DNA of 64,000 nt from Bradyrhizobium elkanii WSM2783 (GCF_000472865.1 NZ_AXAP01000002.1:1-64000); one strand, 5' to 3'. Shown: positions 27,255 to 36,456, numbered from the stretch's first letter. The notes: generated by a model from the sequence alone, not told the origin. Numbers and translations are program-made.

Positions 27255-28397
27255 ATGCCGTGGAAGAATCAAGGCGGGGGGCCGTGGGGCTCGGGTCCGA
27301 AGGGACCATGGGGCACCGGACCGCAATCGCCCGGACCGCGCCCGCCGGATCTTGAGGACCTCCTGCGCCGCGGCCAGGACCGCCTGCAGCAGCTCCTGCC
27401 CGGCGGTCATTTCAGCAGCATGGGGATCGCGCTTGTCGTCGTCGGCGCGCTCGCGATCTGGGGCCTGTCCGGCTTCTTCCGGGTGCAGTCGGAAGAACTC
27501 GGCGTCGTCCTGCGCTTCGGTAAGCATGTGCGCACGGTGCAGCCGGGCCTGAACTATCATTTGCCTTATCCGATTGAGACAGTGCTGCTGCCGAAGGCGC
27601 TGCGCGTCTCCACCATTTCGATAGGCATGACCCTGATCGACGACCCGGCGCGGCGCGGCCGCACCATGCGCGACGTTCCGGAAGAGAGCCTGATGCTGAC
27701 CGGCGACGAGAACATCGTCGACGTCGATTTCACCGTGCTGTGGCGGATCAAGCCCGACGGCGTCGGCGACTTCCTGTTCAACATCCAGAATCCCGAGGGC
27801 ACCGTGAAGGCGGTGGCGGAGAGCGCCATGCGCGAGGTGATCGGCCGGTCGCAGATCCAGCCGATCCTCACCGGCGCGCGCACCACCACCGAGCAGAACG
27901 TGCAGGAATTGATGCAGAAGACGCTCGATACCTACGGCGCCGGCGTCCTGATCACCCAGGTGCAAATGCAGAAGGTCGATCCGCCGCAGCAGGTGATCGA
28001 CTCGTTCCGCGACGTGCAGGCCGCGCGGGCCGACCTCGAGCGGTTGCAGAACGAGGCACAGACCTATGCCAACCGTGTGATCCCGGAGGCGCGCGGCCGC
28101 GCTGCCCAGATCGTGCAGGCGGCCGAAGGCTACAAGGAGCAGGCGGTGGCGGAGGCCAAGGGCCAGAGTGCGCGCTTCCTGAAGGTCTATGACGAGTACA
28201 AGAAGGCCCCCGACGTGACGCGGCAACGCATTTATCTGGAGACCATGGAACGCATCCTCGGTGGCTCCGAGAAACTGGTCTATGACGGCGGCGCGTCGGG
28301 CCAGAACAGCATCGTGCCTTATTTGCCGCTGAGCGAGCTGACGCCGCGGCGTCCGTCCGCCACCACCGGTCAGCAGCAGGGCGGAGGCACGCGATGA
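27255..28397 (+). CDS. hflK: FtsH protease modulator HflK
   Basis: 380 residues. ATG at 27255 after GAGGAGAAG. The first 50 residues are Gly/Pro-rich (QGGGPWGSGPKGPWG), typical of HflK. One membrane helix follows near 57-77 (MGIALVVVGALAIWGLSGFF), then a band-7/SPFH domain (VQSEELGVVLRFGKHVRTVQPGLNYHLP). The C-terminal region is Ala/Glu-rich coiled coil, ending METMERILGGSEKLVYDG. With HflC it forms a membrane cage around FtsH. Overlaps hflC by four bases. The 160 bp upstream contain no gene. Confidence 0.95.
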   Translation: MPWKNQGGGPWGSGPKGPWGTGPQSPGPRPPDLEDLLRRGQDRLQQLLPGGHFSSMGIALVVVGALAIWGLSGFFRVQSEELGVVLRFGKHVRTVQPGLNYHLPYPIETVLLPKALRVSTISIGMTLIDDPARRGRTMRDVPEESLMLTGDENIVDVDFTVLWRIKPDGVGDFLFNIQNPEGTVKAVAESAMREVIGRSQIQPILTGARTTTEQNVQELMQKTLDTYGAGVLITQVQMQKVDPPQQVIDSFRDVQAARADLERLQNEAQTYANRVIPEARGRAAQIVQAAEGYKEQAVAEAKGQSARFLKVYDEYKKAPDVTRQRIYLETMERILGGSEKLVYDGGASGQNSIVPYLPLSELTPRRPSATTGQQQGGGTR

Positions 28398-29314
28398 GGT
28401 CCCCCGTCACCGGCATTGCCGCGCTGATCATTCTGCTGGTGCTGGTCATCATCGGCTACAGCTCGGTCTTCACCGTGCAGCAGACCGAGCAGGTCCTGGT
28501 GGTCCGGCTCGGCGAACCCGTCCGCGTCGTCACCGAGCCCGGCCTCAACTTCAAGGCGCCGTTCATCGATTCCGTGATCTCGATCGACAAGCGCATCCTC
28601 GACCTGGAAAACCCGTCGCAGGAAGTGATCGCCTCCGACCAGAAGCGACTGGTGGTTGACGCCTTCGCTCGCTACCGCATCAAGAACGCGCTGCGCTTCT
28701 ATCAGAGCGTCGGCACGATCCAGGCGGCCAACGTGCAGTTGACGACGCTGCTCAACGCGGCGCTGCGCCGCGTGCTCGGCGAGGTCACCTTCATCAACGT
28801 CGTCCGCGACGAGCGCGAGAGGTTGATGGCGCGGATCCGCGACCAGCTCGACCACGAGGCCGACGGCTACGGCATCCAGGTCGTCGACGTCCGCATCCGC
28901 CGCGCCGACCTCCCGGAGCAGAACAGCCAGGCGGTCTACCAGCGGATGCAGACCGAGCGCCAGCGCGAGGCGGCCGAATTCCGCGCCCAGGGCGGTCAGA
29001 AGGCGCAGGAGATCCGCTCCAAGGCGGATCGTGAGGCAACCGTCATCGTCGCAGAGGCCAATTCGTCCGCGGAGCAGGTACGCGGCGAGGGCGACGCCGA
29101 GCGCAACCGGCTGTTCGCCGAAGCCTATGGCAAGGACGCGGATTTCTTCAGCTTCTACCGCTCGATGACTGCCTATGAGAACGGCCTGCGCGCCAACGAC
29201 ACCCGTTTCCTGTTGCGCCCGGACTCCGATTTCTTCAAATATTTCGGCAGCGCGTCCGGCCGTCAGCCAACCGTCGGTCCGTCGGCAGCGGCCGCCGCGC
29301 CGAGGCAGCAGTAA
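28394..29314 (+). CDS. hflC: FtsH protease modulator HflC
   Basis: 306 residues. N-terminal signal-anchor (GIAALIILLVLVIIGYSSVF), then the SPFH domain (VQQTEQVLVVRLGEPVRVVTEPGLNFKAPFIDSV) and a helical region with DADFFSFYRSMTAYENGL near the end, the usual HflC marker. Start codon overlaps the hflK stop (ATGA at 28394-28397). A weak GGGCGA/TCGCCC hairpin at 29326-29347 follows. Confidence 0.95.
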   Translation: MRSPVTGIAALIILLVLVIIGYSSVFTVQQTEQVLVVRLGEPVRVVTEPGLNFKAPFIDSVISIDKRILDLENPSQEVIASDQKRLVVDAFARYRIKNALRFYQSVGTIQAANVQLTTLLNAALRRVLGEVTFINVVRDERERLMARIRDQLDHEADGYGIQVVDVRIRRADLPEQNSQAVYQRMQTERQREAAEFRAQGGQKAQEIRSKADREATVIVAEANSSAEQVRGEGDAERNRLFAEAYGKDADFFSFYRSMTAYENGLRANDTRFLLRPDSDFFKYFGSASGRQPTVGPSAAAAAPRQQ

Positions 29315-29388
29315 CCGCATCACGAGGGCGAGGCATCCGCTTCGCCCCTTAGCCAAGAAGAAACGCCCGGACGAGAGGTCGCCATCCG

Positions 29389-29589
29389 ATGAGGTCCATA
29401 GCGTTCACCGACTTCCTCATCGGTGTGGGAATTCTGTTCGTGCTCGAGGGCCTGATGTTCGCGGCAAGCCCGTCCTGGATGCGGCGCGCGATGAAAAGCG
29501 CGCTGGCAACCCCGGACAATGTCTTGCGCGTGGTCGGGATCGGATCGGCGGTGGCTGGCTTGATCCTGATCTGGCTGGTGCGGCGGTAG
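29389..29589 (+). CDS. DUF2065 family small membrane protein (YjeT-like)
   Basis: 66 residues with two membrane helices (FLIGVGILFVLEGLMFAA and VVGIGSAVAGLILIWLVRR) around a short basic loop. The pattern 'GxxLVLEGLxxAxxPxxxR' is that of DUF2065. A homologue sits next to hflKC in many proteobacteria, including yjeT in E. coli, so the location supports the call. Function unknown. Confidence 0.85.
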   Translation: MRSIAFTDFLIGVGILFVLEGLMFAASPSWMRRAMKSALATPDNVLRVVGIGSAVAGLILIWLVRR

Positions 29590-29632
29590 CGGTCGCCGCG
29601 AATGTAGGAGCTATCGCCGCGAACACAGGCGT

Positions 29633-29721
29633 CGTCATGGCCGGGCTTGTCCCGGCCATCCACGCCCTTTTGTGAGAGCGGCGAAGAACGTGGATGGCCG
29701 GGACAAGCCCGGGCATGACGA
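29633..29721. repeat. Palindromic repeat 'CATGGCCGGGCTTG...CAAGCCCGGGCATG', copy 1
   Basis: Arms TCGTCATGGCCGGGCTTG and CAAGCCCGGGCATGACGA form a near-perfect inverted repeat, with inner CCATCCACG/CGTGGATGG. Family copies also at 31384-31462, 55325-55411, 61462-61582 and 63600-63693. Confidence 0.85.
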
Positions 29722-29873
29722 AAAAAATTGGCCGCCCGGAACTTGTCGGTCCAACGCGATCGTGAGCCGCAAGGCGCCGGTTTTTCGCCGAAATGGTTGT
29801 CTCAAATGCTTGCGCGGCCACCCCGTTCGGGCGCACTGTGGCCCTGTATTATACTTCCTGGAGAGAAGCTGAC

Positions 29874-31379
29874 ATGACCGGTGCCAGACCCGCCTTGAGC
29901 CGTCGCCTGCGCCTGATGGGAGCCGCGATCGCCATCGGCGCCGCCGGCATGTTTGCCTCGGTGCCAGCGGCCTTCGCGCGAGGACCCGACGGCATTGCCG
30001 ACGTTGCCGAAAAGGTGATCGATGCGGTCGTGAACATCTCGACGTCGCAGACGGTGGAGGCCAAGGGCGGCGGCGCCATGCCGCAACTGCCGCCGGGCTC
30101 GCCCTTCGAGGAGTTCTTCGACGACTTCTTCAAGAACCGCCGTGGCCCCGGTGGCGGCAAGGGCGGGGACAAGAATGGCGAGTTTCAGCCGCGCAAGACC
30201 AACTCGCTCGGCTCCGGCTTCATCGTCGACACCGCTGGCATCGTGGTGACCAACAACCACGTGATTGCCGATGCCGACGAGATCAACATCATCATGAACG
30301 ACGGCACCAAGGTGAAGGCGGAACTGGTCGGCGTCGACAAGAAGACGGATCTTGCCGTCCTGAAGTTCAAGCCGCCGAAGCCGCTGACCGCGGTGAAGTT
30401 CGGCGATTCCGACAAGCTCAGGCTCGGCGAATGGGTGATCGCGATCGGTAACCCCTTCAGCCTCGGCGGCTCGGTGACCGCCGGCATCGTGTCGGCGCGC
30501 AACCGCGACATCAGCCAGGGTCCCTATGATAGCTACATCCAGACCGACGCCGCCATCAACCGCGGCAATTCGGGCGGACCGCTGTTCAACCTCGAAGGCG
30601 AAGTGGTCGGCGTCAACACGCTGATCATCTCACCGACCGGCGGCTCGATCGGCCTCGGCTTTGCCGTGCCGTCGAAGACGGTCGCTGCCGTCGTGGATCA
30701 ACTGCAGAAATTTGGCGAGCTGCGCCGCGGCTGGCTCGGCGTGCGAATCCAGCAGGTCACCGACGAGATCGCCGACAGCCTCAACATCAAGCCGGCGCGT
30801 GGTGCGCTGGTTGCCGGCGTCGACGACAAGGGGCCGGCGAAACCCGCGGGCATCGAGCCTGGCGACGTCGTGGTGAAGTTCGACGGTAAGGACGTCAAGG
30901 ATCCCAAGGATCTCTCGCGCGTCGTCGCCGACACCGCCGTCGGCAAGGAAGTCGACGTTGTCGTCATCCGCAAGGGCAATGAGGAGACCAAGCGGGTCAC
31001 GCTCGGCCGGCTCGAGGACACCGACAAGGTGCAGCAGGCCAACGCCAAGACCAAGGATGAGCCGGCGGAGAAGCCGGTGACGCAGAAGGCGCTCGGGCTC
31101 GATCTTGCGGCGCTGAACAAGGATCTCCGCACCAAGTACAAGATCAAGGACAGCGTGAAGGGCGTGATCATCACCGGCGTCGATGGCTCCTCCGATGCCG
31201 CCGAAAAGCGCCTGTCCGCCGGCGACGTCATCGTCGAGGTCGCGCAGGAAGCGGTCGCCAACGCCGCCGACATCAAGAAGCGCGTCGACCAGTTGAAGAA
31301 GGACGGCAAGAAGTCGGTCCTCCTGCTCGTCTCCAACGGCGACGGCGAACTGCGCTTCGTGGCGCTGAGCGTGCAGTAG
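29874..31379 (+). CDS. degP: Periplasmic serine protease, Do/DegP (HtrA) family
   Basis: 501 residues from ATG at 29874 (GGAGAGAAG upstream; the open frame back to 29793 was rejected). Signal peptide to about residue 37 (VPAAFARG). Trypsin-like domain with triad H129 (VTNNHVIADADE), D159 (KKTDLAVLK) and S233 (NRGNSGGPLFN). Two PDZ domains follow, about 290-380 and 410-495. A Gly/Lys-rich LA-type loop (RRGPGGGKGGDKNGE) lies near residue 90. The protein degrades or refolds misfolded envelope proteins. Near hflKC, so this stretch groups two membrane-quality-control functions. Confidence 0.94.
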   Translation: MTGARPALSRRLRLMGAAIAIGAAGMFASVPAAFARGPDGIADVAEKVIDAVVNISTSQTVEAKGGGAMPQLPPGSPFEEFFDDFFKNRRGPGGGKGGDKNGEFQPRKTNSLGSGFIVDTAGIVVTNNHVIADADEINIIMNDGTKVKAELVGVDKKTDLAVLKFKPPKPLTAVKFGDSDKLRLGEWVIAIGNPFSLGGSVTAGIVSARNRDISQGPYDSYIQTDAAINRGNSGGPLFNLEGEVVGVNTLIISPTGGSIGLGFAVPSKTVAAVVDQLQKFGELRRGWLGVRIQQVTDEIADSLNIKPARGALVAGVDDKGPAKPAGIEPGDVVVKFDGKDVKDPKDLSRVVADTAVGKEVDVVVIRKGNEETKRVTLGRLEDTDKVQQANAKTKDEPAEKPVTQKALGLDLAALNKDLRTKYKIKDSVKGVIITGVDGSSDAAEKRLSAGDVIVEVAQEAVANAADIKKRVDQLKKDGKKSVLLLVSNGDGELRFVALSVQ

Positions 31380-31383
31380 CGCT

Positions 31384-31462
31384 CGTCATTGCCGGGCTTG
31401 ACCCGGCAATCCATCGCCTTCTTTCAAGTGGATGGATGCCCGGGTCAAGCCCGGGCATGACG
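31384..31462. repeat. Palindromic repeat, 'GCCGGGCTTG' family, copy 2
   Basis: CGTCATTGCCGGGCTTGACC and GGTCAAGCCCGGGCATGACG arms, seven bases downstream of the degP stop and just before the convergent serB end. Confidence 0.85.
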
Positions 31463-31472
31463 GTCAAGGAGC

Positions 31473-32366
31473 CTACCCCTCCACGAATTCATCCCGCCGA
31501 TAGCCCTGTGCGTAGAGCAGCGCGGTGAGGTCGCCGTAGTCGATCCGCGCCGCCGCGGCGGCTGCGACCGCGGGCTTGGCGTGGTAGGCGACGCCGAGGC
31601 CGGCGGCCTCGATCATGCCGAGGTCGTTGGCCCCGTCGCCGACGGCCAGCGTGTCGATGGCATCGAGGTCGAAGGCCTCGCGCAGCTCGATCAGCGTGGC
31701 GAGCTTGGCGGCGCGGCCGACGATCGGCTCCTTCACTTCGCCCACGAGCTTGCCGCCTTGCGCGATCAGCTCGTTGGCGCGGTTCTCCTGGAAGCCGATC
31801 TTGGCGGCGATGGCGCTCGTGAACAGCGTGAAGCCGCCCGAGATCAGGCAGGTCCAGGCGCCATTGGCGCGCATGGTCATCACCAGTTCGCGGCCGCCCG
31901 GCGTCGGCGTGATGCGCTTCTTCAGGACCTCGTCGACCACGCTGACCGGCAGGTCCTTCAATAGCGCGACGCGCTCGCGCAGCGCCGGCTCGAAGGCGAT
32001 CTCGCCGCGCATCGCGCGTTCGGTGATTTTTGAGACGTGCTCCTTCATCCCGGCGAAATCGGCGAGCTCGTCGACGCATTCCTGGCCGATCATGGTGGAA
32101 TCCATGTCGGCGAGAAAAAGTTTCTTGCGCCTGAAGGCGCGAGGCTGCACCACAATATCGATCGGCAGGTCGCCGCGCGCCTCTTGCAGGCGGGCTTCGA
32201 TCGCCTTGATATCCTCGCTGCCGTCAAAGGGGATGTCGATGGCGACTTCGTCGAACAGCCACTCTGCCGCGCCGGGCGACGGCAGGACGGCCAGCGCGCC
32301 GTCGACAATGGTGGAATCGAGCGCCGGATTGGCGGGATTGCAGATGAGGGTGGCGACAAGCGACAT
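31473..32366 (-). CDS. serB: Phosphoserine phosphatase
   Basis: 297 residues from ATG at 32366. It makes L-serine from O-phosphoserine. HAD motifs: nucleophile [10 protein letters not shown] (motif I), the Ser of LISGGFTLF (motif II) and [16 protein letters not shown] (motif III/IV). The N-terminal 75 residues form an ACT-like domain usual in alphaproteobacterial SerB. The open frame continues to 32483, but [11 protein letters not shown] is the expected start. The start codon overlaps that of divergent miaA by two bases in CATG, leaving no intergenic DNA. Confidence 0.94.
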   Translation of the reverse strand: MSLVATLICNPANPALDSTIVDGALAVLPSPGAAEWLFDEVAIDIPFDGSEDIKAIEARLQEARGDLPIDIVVQPRAFRRKKLFLADMDSTMIGQECVDELADFAGMKEHVSKITERAMRGEIAFEPALRERVALLKDLPVSVVDEVLKKRITPTPGGRELVMTMRANGAWTCLISGGFTLFTSAIAAKIGFQENRANELIAQGGKLVGEVKEPIVGRAAKLATLIELREAFDLDAIDTLAVGDGANDLGMIEAAGLGVAYHAKPAVAAAAAARIDYGDLTALLYAQGYRRDEFVEG

Positions 32367-33303
32367 GGCGGCGGCTTCGAAAGCTGGGACAAGAGCGGTG
32401 CTTATCGCAGGGCCGACCGCCAGCGGCAAGTCGGCGCTGGCGCTCGATCTCGCGCAAAAAGCCGGCGGCGTCGTGATCAACACCGACTCGATGCAGGTCT
32501 ATCGCGACCTCCGCATCATCACGGCGCGGCCGACGGTCGAGGAGGAGGCGCTGGTCGCGCACCGGCTCTACGGCCATGTCGACCCAGCTACAAATTTCTC
32601 GGCCGGCGCCTGGGTCGCGGATGCCGCGAAGGTGCTTTCCGAGGTGCGCGCCGAGAACCGGCTGCCGATCTTCATCGGCGGATCGGGCCTGTATTTCAAG
32701 GCGCTCACCCGCGGGCTGTCGGCGGTGCCGCCGATCGCTGCCGAGGTGCGCGAGGTTGTGCGCGAGCGGCTCGAGCGTGACGGCGTCGAGGCGCTGCATG
32801 CGGAACTTTCCCGGCGCGATCCCGCCTATGCCGAGCGCCTGAAGCCGCGGGACCGCACCCGCATCGCCCGCGCGCTCGAAGTCGTAGAGGCGACCGGCCG
32901 CTCGCTGACCGATTGGCATCGCGACGGCCTGCCGCCGCTATTGCCGCCGGGCGAGTTCTCCGCGCTGTTCCTCGCGCCGGAGCGCGACAAGCTCTATGCC
33001 CGGATCGATGCCCGGTTCGAGGCGATGCTGAACGCTGGCGCGCTGGACGAGGTCGCAAAGCTCGCCGCGCGCGATCTCAATCCCTTGCTGCCGGCGATGA
33101 AGGCCCACGGCGTGCCGGCCGTGATCCGGCACCTCAAGGGCGAGATCAGCCGCGAGGAGGCATCCGAGATCGGCCGCGCCGACACCCGCCATTACGCCAA
33201 GCGCCAATTCACCTGGTTCCGCCACCAATTGCCGGAATTCGAATGGGTCGCGCCGGAAGCGGCGAGGGGATGGGTGGACAGCGTCGTTCCGGGGCGCGAC
33301 TGA
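32365..33303 (+). CDS. miaA: tRNA dimethylallyltransferase
   Basis: 312 residues from ATG at 32365. Adds a dimethylallyl group to A37 of tRNAs reading UNN codons. Motifs: P-loop [28 protein letters not shown], and [17 protein letters not shown]; the C-terminal region has the [20 protein letters not shown] motif ([15 protein letters not shown]). A longer open frame extends upstream through serB; ATG at 32344 or a nearby codon is possible, but would lie wholly inside serB. With ATG 32365, the start codon overlaps that of divergent serB. Confidence 0.94.
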   Translation: MAAASKAGTRAVLIAGPTASGKSALALDLAQKAGGVVINTDSMQVYRDLRIITARPTVEEEALVAHRLYGHVDPATNFSAGAWVADAAKVLSEVRAENRLPIFIGGSGLYFKALTRGLSAVPPIAAEVREVVRERLERDGVEALHAELSRRDPAYAERLKPRDRTRIARALEVVEATGRSLTDWHRDGLPPLLPPGEFSALFLAPERDKLYARIDARFEAMLNAGALDEVAKLAARDLNPLLPAMKAHGVPAVIRHLKGEISREEASEIGRADTRHYAKRQFTWFRHQLPEFEWVAPEAARGWVDSVVPGRD

Positions 33304-33458
33304 AAGGAGCGAATCCGGAACCTCGAGATTCCGGGTTCGCGCTGCGCGCACCCGCGTTGTGGGGCCAATCTCGCATGGCTGGGAACAACAATTTCGCACT
33401 CGCCGAATGCCAGGAACCCCGCTACATTGCGAAAAGTCGCGCTGAACGCGTCCCTGCC

Positions 33459-33486
33459 TTGACATTCGGGCATTGGTCGGTATGGT
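33459..33486 (+). promoter_or_regulatory. Sigma-70 type promoter of the ilv operon
   Basis: TTGACA at 33459-33464, 16-bp spacer, TATGGT at 33481-33486. The predicted start near 33493 gives a short leader that begins about 25 nt before the leader-peptide ATG at 33518. The 33304-33458 stretch upstream holds a CCGGAA/TTCCGG hairpin and nothing else seen. Confidence 0.65.
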
Positions 33487-33517
33487 CGCGCAACCTTTGG
33501 GAAGCCTGAGCCGGTCC

Positions 33518-33580
33518 ATGCGTAACATTATTACCAAACTCATCGTCGTCGTACCCAGGCACACCGCCGGGGATGGCTAG
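33518..33580 (+). CDS. ilv leader peptide (attenuator)
   Basis: 20 codons, ATG to TAG: MRNIITKLIVVVPRHTAGDG. Seven of nine residues from position 4 to 12 are Ile, Leu or Val (I-I-T-K-L-I-V-V-V), the pattern expected of a translated leader that senses charged branched-chain tRNAs. It ends 30 nt before a terminator hairpin with a U-run and about 108 bp before ilvB. The peptide itself probably has no function beyond its translation. It is too short to be found by usual ORF length cut-offs. Confidence 0.82.
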   Translation: MRNIITKLIVVVPRHTAGDG

Positions 33581-33632
33581 CGGCCATCTGACAGACAGGC
33601 GGTGTGCATGGGGCCTCTCGGGCCCTTTTTTA
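33559..33632 (+). promoter_or_regulatory. ilv attenuator: alternative stems and intrinsic terminator
   Basis: GCACACCGCC (from about 33559, over the leader stop) pairs exactly with GGCGGTGTGC (33599-33608). An inner GATGGC/GCCATC hairpin surrounds the leader TAG. The terminator is GGGCC-TCTCG-GGCCC (33611-33625) followed by six T (33626-33631). A ribosome paused at the Ile/Val codons would leave the first stem free to form; a ribosome at the stop would cover its 5' arm. Which state prevents termination is not settled by inspection. Confidence 0.72.
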
Positions 33633-33687
33633 TTTCCCAAATCAAAGACCTAACGCCGCGCAAGAAACCGCGCATCCGGAGCCAGCC

Positions 33688-35463
33688 ATGAAAGACAAGA
33701 GCCACGATCCGAACCAGATGACGGGAGCCGCGATGATCGTCCGCGCGCTGATCGATCATGGCGTGCAGCACCTTTTCGGCTATCCCGGTGGCGCGGTGCT
33801 GCCGATCTACGACGAGATCTTCCAGCAGAGCGAGGTCGAGCACATCCTGGTGCGGCACGAGCAGGGCGCCGGCCACGCGGCCGAGGGCTATGCGCGCTCG
33901 ACCGGCAAGCCCGGCGTGGTGCTGGTGACCTCCGGCCCCGGCGCCACCAATATGGTGACGGCGCTCACCGACGCGCTGATGGATTCGATCCCGCTGGTTT
34001 GCATCACCGGCCAGGTGCCGACCCATCTGATCGGTAACGACGCGTTCCAGGAATGCGACACGGTCGGCATCACGCGCCCCTGCACCAAGCACAATTGGCT
34101 GGTCCGCAACGTCAACGACCTCGCAAAGGTCCTGCATGAGGCGTTCTACGTGGCGACCTCCGGCCGTCCGGGCCCGGTCGTGGTCGACGTGCCGAAGGAC
34201 GTGCAGTTCGCGGTCGGCACCTATCATCCGCCGCGCAAATCCGACGTTCACATCTCCTACGCGCCGCGCGTCAAAGGCGATGCGGCCCAGATCCGGAAAG
34301 CCGTGGCACTGCTCGCGTCCGCCAGGCGGCCGGTGATCTATTCGGGCGGCGGCGTCATCAATTCCGGCCTTGAGGCCTCCAAGCTGCTGCGCGATCTCGT
34401 CGAATTCACCGGCTTCCCGATCACCTCGACCTTGATGGGCCTCGGCGCCTATCCGGCCTCGGGCAAGAACTGGCTCGGCATGCTCGGCATGCACGGCACC
34501 TATGAGGCCAACATGACCATGCATGATTGCGACGTCATGCTGTGCGTCGGCGCGCGCTTCGACGACCGCATCACCGGCCGCACCGACGCGTTCTCGCCGG
34601 GCTCGAAGAAGATCCACATCGACATCGATCCATCCTCGATCAACAAGAACATCCGCGTCGACGTGCCGATCATCGGCGATTGCGGCAACGTGCTCGGCGA
34701 CCTCTTGCAGGCGTTCAAGGCCGAAGCGAAGCGGCCGGACATCAAGGCGTGGTGGCAGCAGATCGCGCAATGGCGCGCGCGCAACTCGCTGTCCTACCGC
34801 AAGAACAACGATATCATCCTGCCGCAATATGCGATCCAGCGCCTGTTCGAGCTGACGCGCGGCAAGGACACCTACATCACGACCGAAGTCGGCCAGCACC
34901 AGATGTGGGCGGCGCAATTCTACGGCTTCGAGGAGCCGCACCGCTGGATGACCTCCGGCGGTCTCGGCACCATGGGCTATGGCCTGCCGGCCGCGGTCGG
35001 CGTGCAGGTGGCGCATCCCGACAGCCTCGTCATCGACATCGCCGGCGACGCCTCGGTGCAGATGACGATCCAGGAGATGTCGACGGCGGTTCAGTACGAG
35101 CTGCCGATCAAGATCTTCATCCTGAACAACCAGTACATGGGCATGGTGCGGCAGTGGCAGCAGCTTCTGCACGGCAACCGCCTGTCGCATTCCTATACCG
35201 AGGCGCTGCCTGACTTCGTCAAGCTCGCGGAGGCCTATGGCGGCGTCGGCCTGCAGGTGATCAAGCCGGCCGATCTCGACGGCGCGATCAAGGAGATGAT
35301 CGCGATCAAGCGCCCGGTGCTGTTCGACTGCCGCGTCGCCGCGCTCGAGAACTGCTTCCCGATGATCCCCTCCGGCAAGGCGCACAACGAGATGTTGTTG
35401 CCGGAGGAGGCGACCGACGAGGCAACCGCGACCGCCTTCGCCGGCGGCAAGGCGCTGGTGTGA
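33688..35463 (+). CDS. ilvB: Acetolactate synthase large (catalytic) subunit
   Basis: 591 residues from ATG at 33688, within the usual range. Joins two pyruvates, or pyruvate and 2-ketobutyrate, in the first shared step of Val/Leu/Ile synthesis. ThDP motifs: catalytic Glu in RHEQGAGHAAEGYAR and the GDASVQMTIQEMSTAVQYELPIKIFILNNQ cofactor motif. FAD-linked middle domain about 205-345. The open frame back to 33604 runs through the terminator and was not used. First structural gene after the attenuator. Confidence 0.97.
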   Translation: MKDKSHDPNQMTGAAMIVRALIDHGVQHLFGYPGGAVLPIYDEIFQQSEVEHILVRHEQGAGHAAEGYARSTGKPGVVLVTSGPGATNMVTALTDALMDSIPLVCITGQVPTHLIGNDAFQECDTVGITRPCTKHNWLVRNVNDLAKVLHEAFYVATSGRPGPVVVDVPKDVQFAVGTYHPPRKSDVHISYAPRVKGDAAQIRKAVALLASARRPVIYSGGGVINSGLEASKLLRDLVEFTGFPITSTLMGLGAYPASGKNWLGMLGMHGTYEANMTMHDCDVMLCVGARFDDRITGRTDAFSPGSKKIHIDIDPSSINKNIRVDVPIIGDCGNVLGDLLQAFKAEAKRPDIKAWWQQIAQWRARNSLSYRKNNDIILPQYAIQRLFELTRGKDTYITTEVGQHQMWAAQFYGFEEPHRWMTSGGLGTMGYGLPAAVGVQVAHPDSLVIDIAGDASVQMTIQEMSTAVQYELPIKIFILNNQYMGMVRQWQQLLHGNRLSHSYTEALPDFVKLAEAYGGVGLQVIKPADLDGAIKEMIAIKRPVLFDCRVAALENCFPMIPSGKAHNEMLLPEEATDEATATAFAGGKALV

Positions 35464-35472
35464 GATGGACTG

Positions 35473-36456
35473 ATGTTCGACCTTGGACAGCTCGAGCGCG
35501 CGCAGGCGATTGTCGGCACGGCGGTGCCGCCGACGCCGGTGTATGCCTGGCCGCTGCTCGCTGAGCGGCTGGGTGCGAATGTCCTGGTCAAGCATGAGAA
35601 CCACACGCCGACCGGCGCCTTCAAGGTGCGCGGCGGGGTCGTCTATCTCGATCGGCTGAAGCGCGAGCAGCCCGATACGCGAGGGATCATCTCGGCGACG
35701 CGCGGCAATCACGGCCAGAGTCTCGCCTTCGCCGCGCGTCGTAATAGTGTCCCTGCGACGATCTACGTGCCGCATGGCAATTCGGTCGAGAAGAACCGCG
35801 CCATGCGCGCCTTCGGCGCCGAGCTGGTCGAACACGGCGAGGATTTTCAGGCGGCGCGGGAGGAGGCGGTGCGGCGCGCCGAGAGCGCGGGCCTGCACAT
35901 GGTGCCGGCGTTCCATTCCGACCTGGTGCTGGGCGTTGCGACCTATGCGTTGGAGCTGTTCAAGGCCGCACCGGACCTCGACCTGCTCTATGTGCCGATC
36001 GGGCAGGGCTCCGGCATCTGCGGCTGCATCCGTGTCCGCGATCTCCTCGGCCTGCAGACCGAGATCGTCGGCGTGCAGTCGACGGAGGCACCGTCCTATG
36101 CTTTGTCGTTCGCAGCCGGCGCCCTCGTCACCACCGAGACCGCCAACACCCGCGCCGACGGCATGGCGACTCGGATTCCCGAGGCCGATGCGCTCGCGAT
36201 GATCCGCAAGGGTGCCTCCCGCATCGTGCAGGTTAGCGACGACGAGGTCGGCGCCGCCATCCGCTATTACTGGACCGATACGCACAACCTCGCCGAAGGC
36301 GCCGGCGCCGCGCCGCTCGCGGCCGCGCTGCAGGAGCGGGACAAGATTCAAGGCAAGCGCGTCGGCCTGGTCCTGAGCGGCGGCAATATCGATTTCGACC
36401 TGTTCCGCCGGTGGGTCGGGACGGACGCCGCCATCGCCGAGCGGGCGATGGCGTGA
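35473..36456 (+). CDS. Threonine/serine dehydratase-like PLP enzyme (no regulatory domain)
   Basis: 327 residues, fold type II PLP enzyme. The cofactor lysine lies in HTPTGAFKVRGG (near residue 50), the substrate loop is SATRGNHGQSLAFAARR, and the phosphate-binding Gly loop is PIGQGSGICGC. The length equals the catalytic domain only; biosynthetic IlvA usually has an ACT-type regulatory tail of 150 residues or more. It lies between ilvB and ilvN, so it may supply 2-ketobutyrate to acetolactate synthase without Ile feedback. It could also be a catabolic threonine or hydroxy-amino-acid dehydratase. Confidence 0.85.
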   Translation: MFDLGQLERAQAIVGTAVPPTPVYAWPLLAERLGANVLVKHENHTPTGAFKVRGGVVYLDRLKREQPDTRGIISATRGNHGQSLAFAARRNSVPATIYVPHGNSVEKNRAMRAFGAELVEHGEDFQAAREEAVRRAESAGLHMVPAFHSDLVLGVATYALELFKAAPDLDLLYVPIGQGSGICGCIRVRDLLGLQTEIVGVQSTEAPSYALSFAAGALVTTETANTRADGMATRIPEADALAMIRKGASRIVQVSDDEVGAAIRYYWTDTHNLAEGAGAAPLAAALQERDKIQGKRVGLVLSGGNIDFDLFRRWVGTDAAIAERAMA

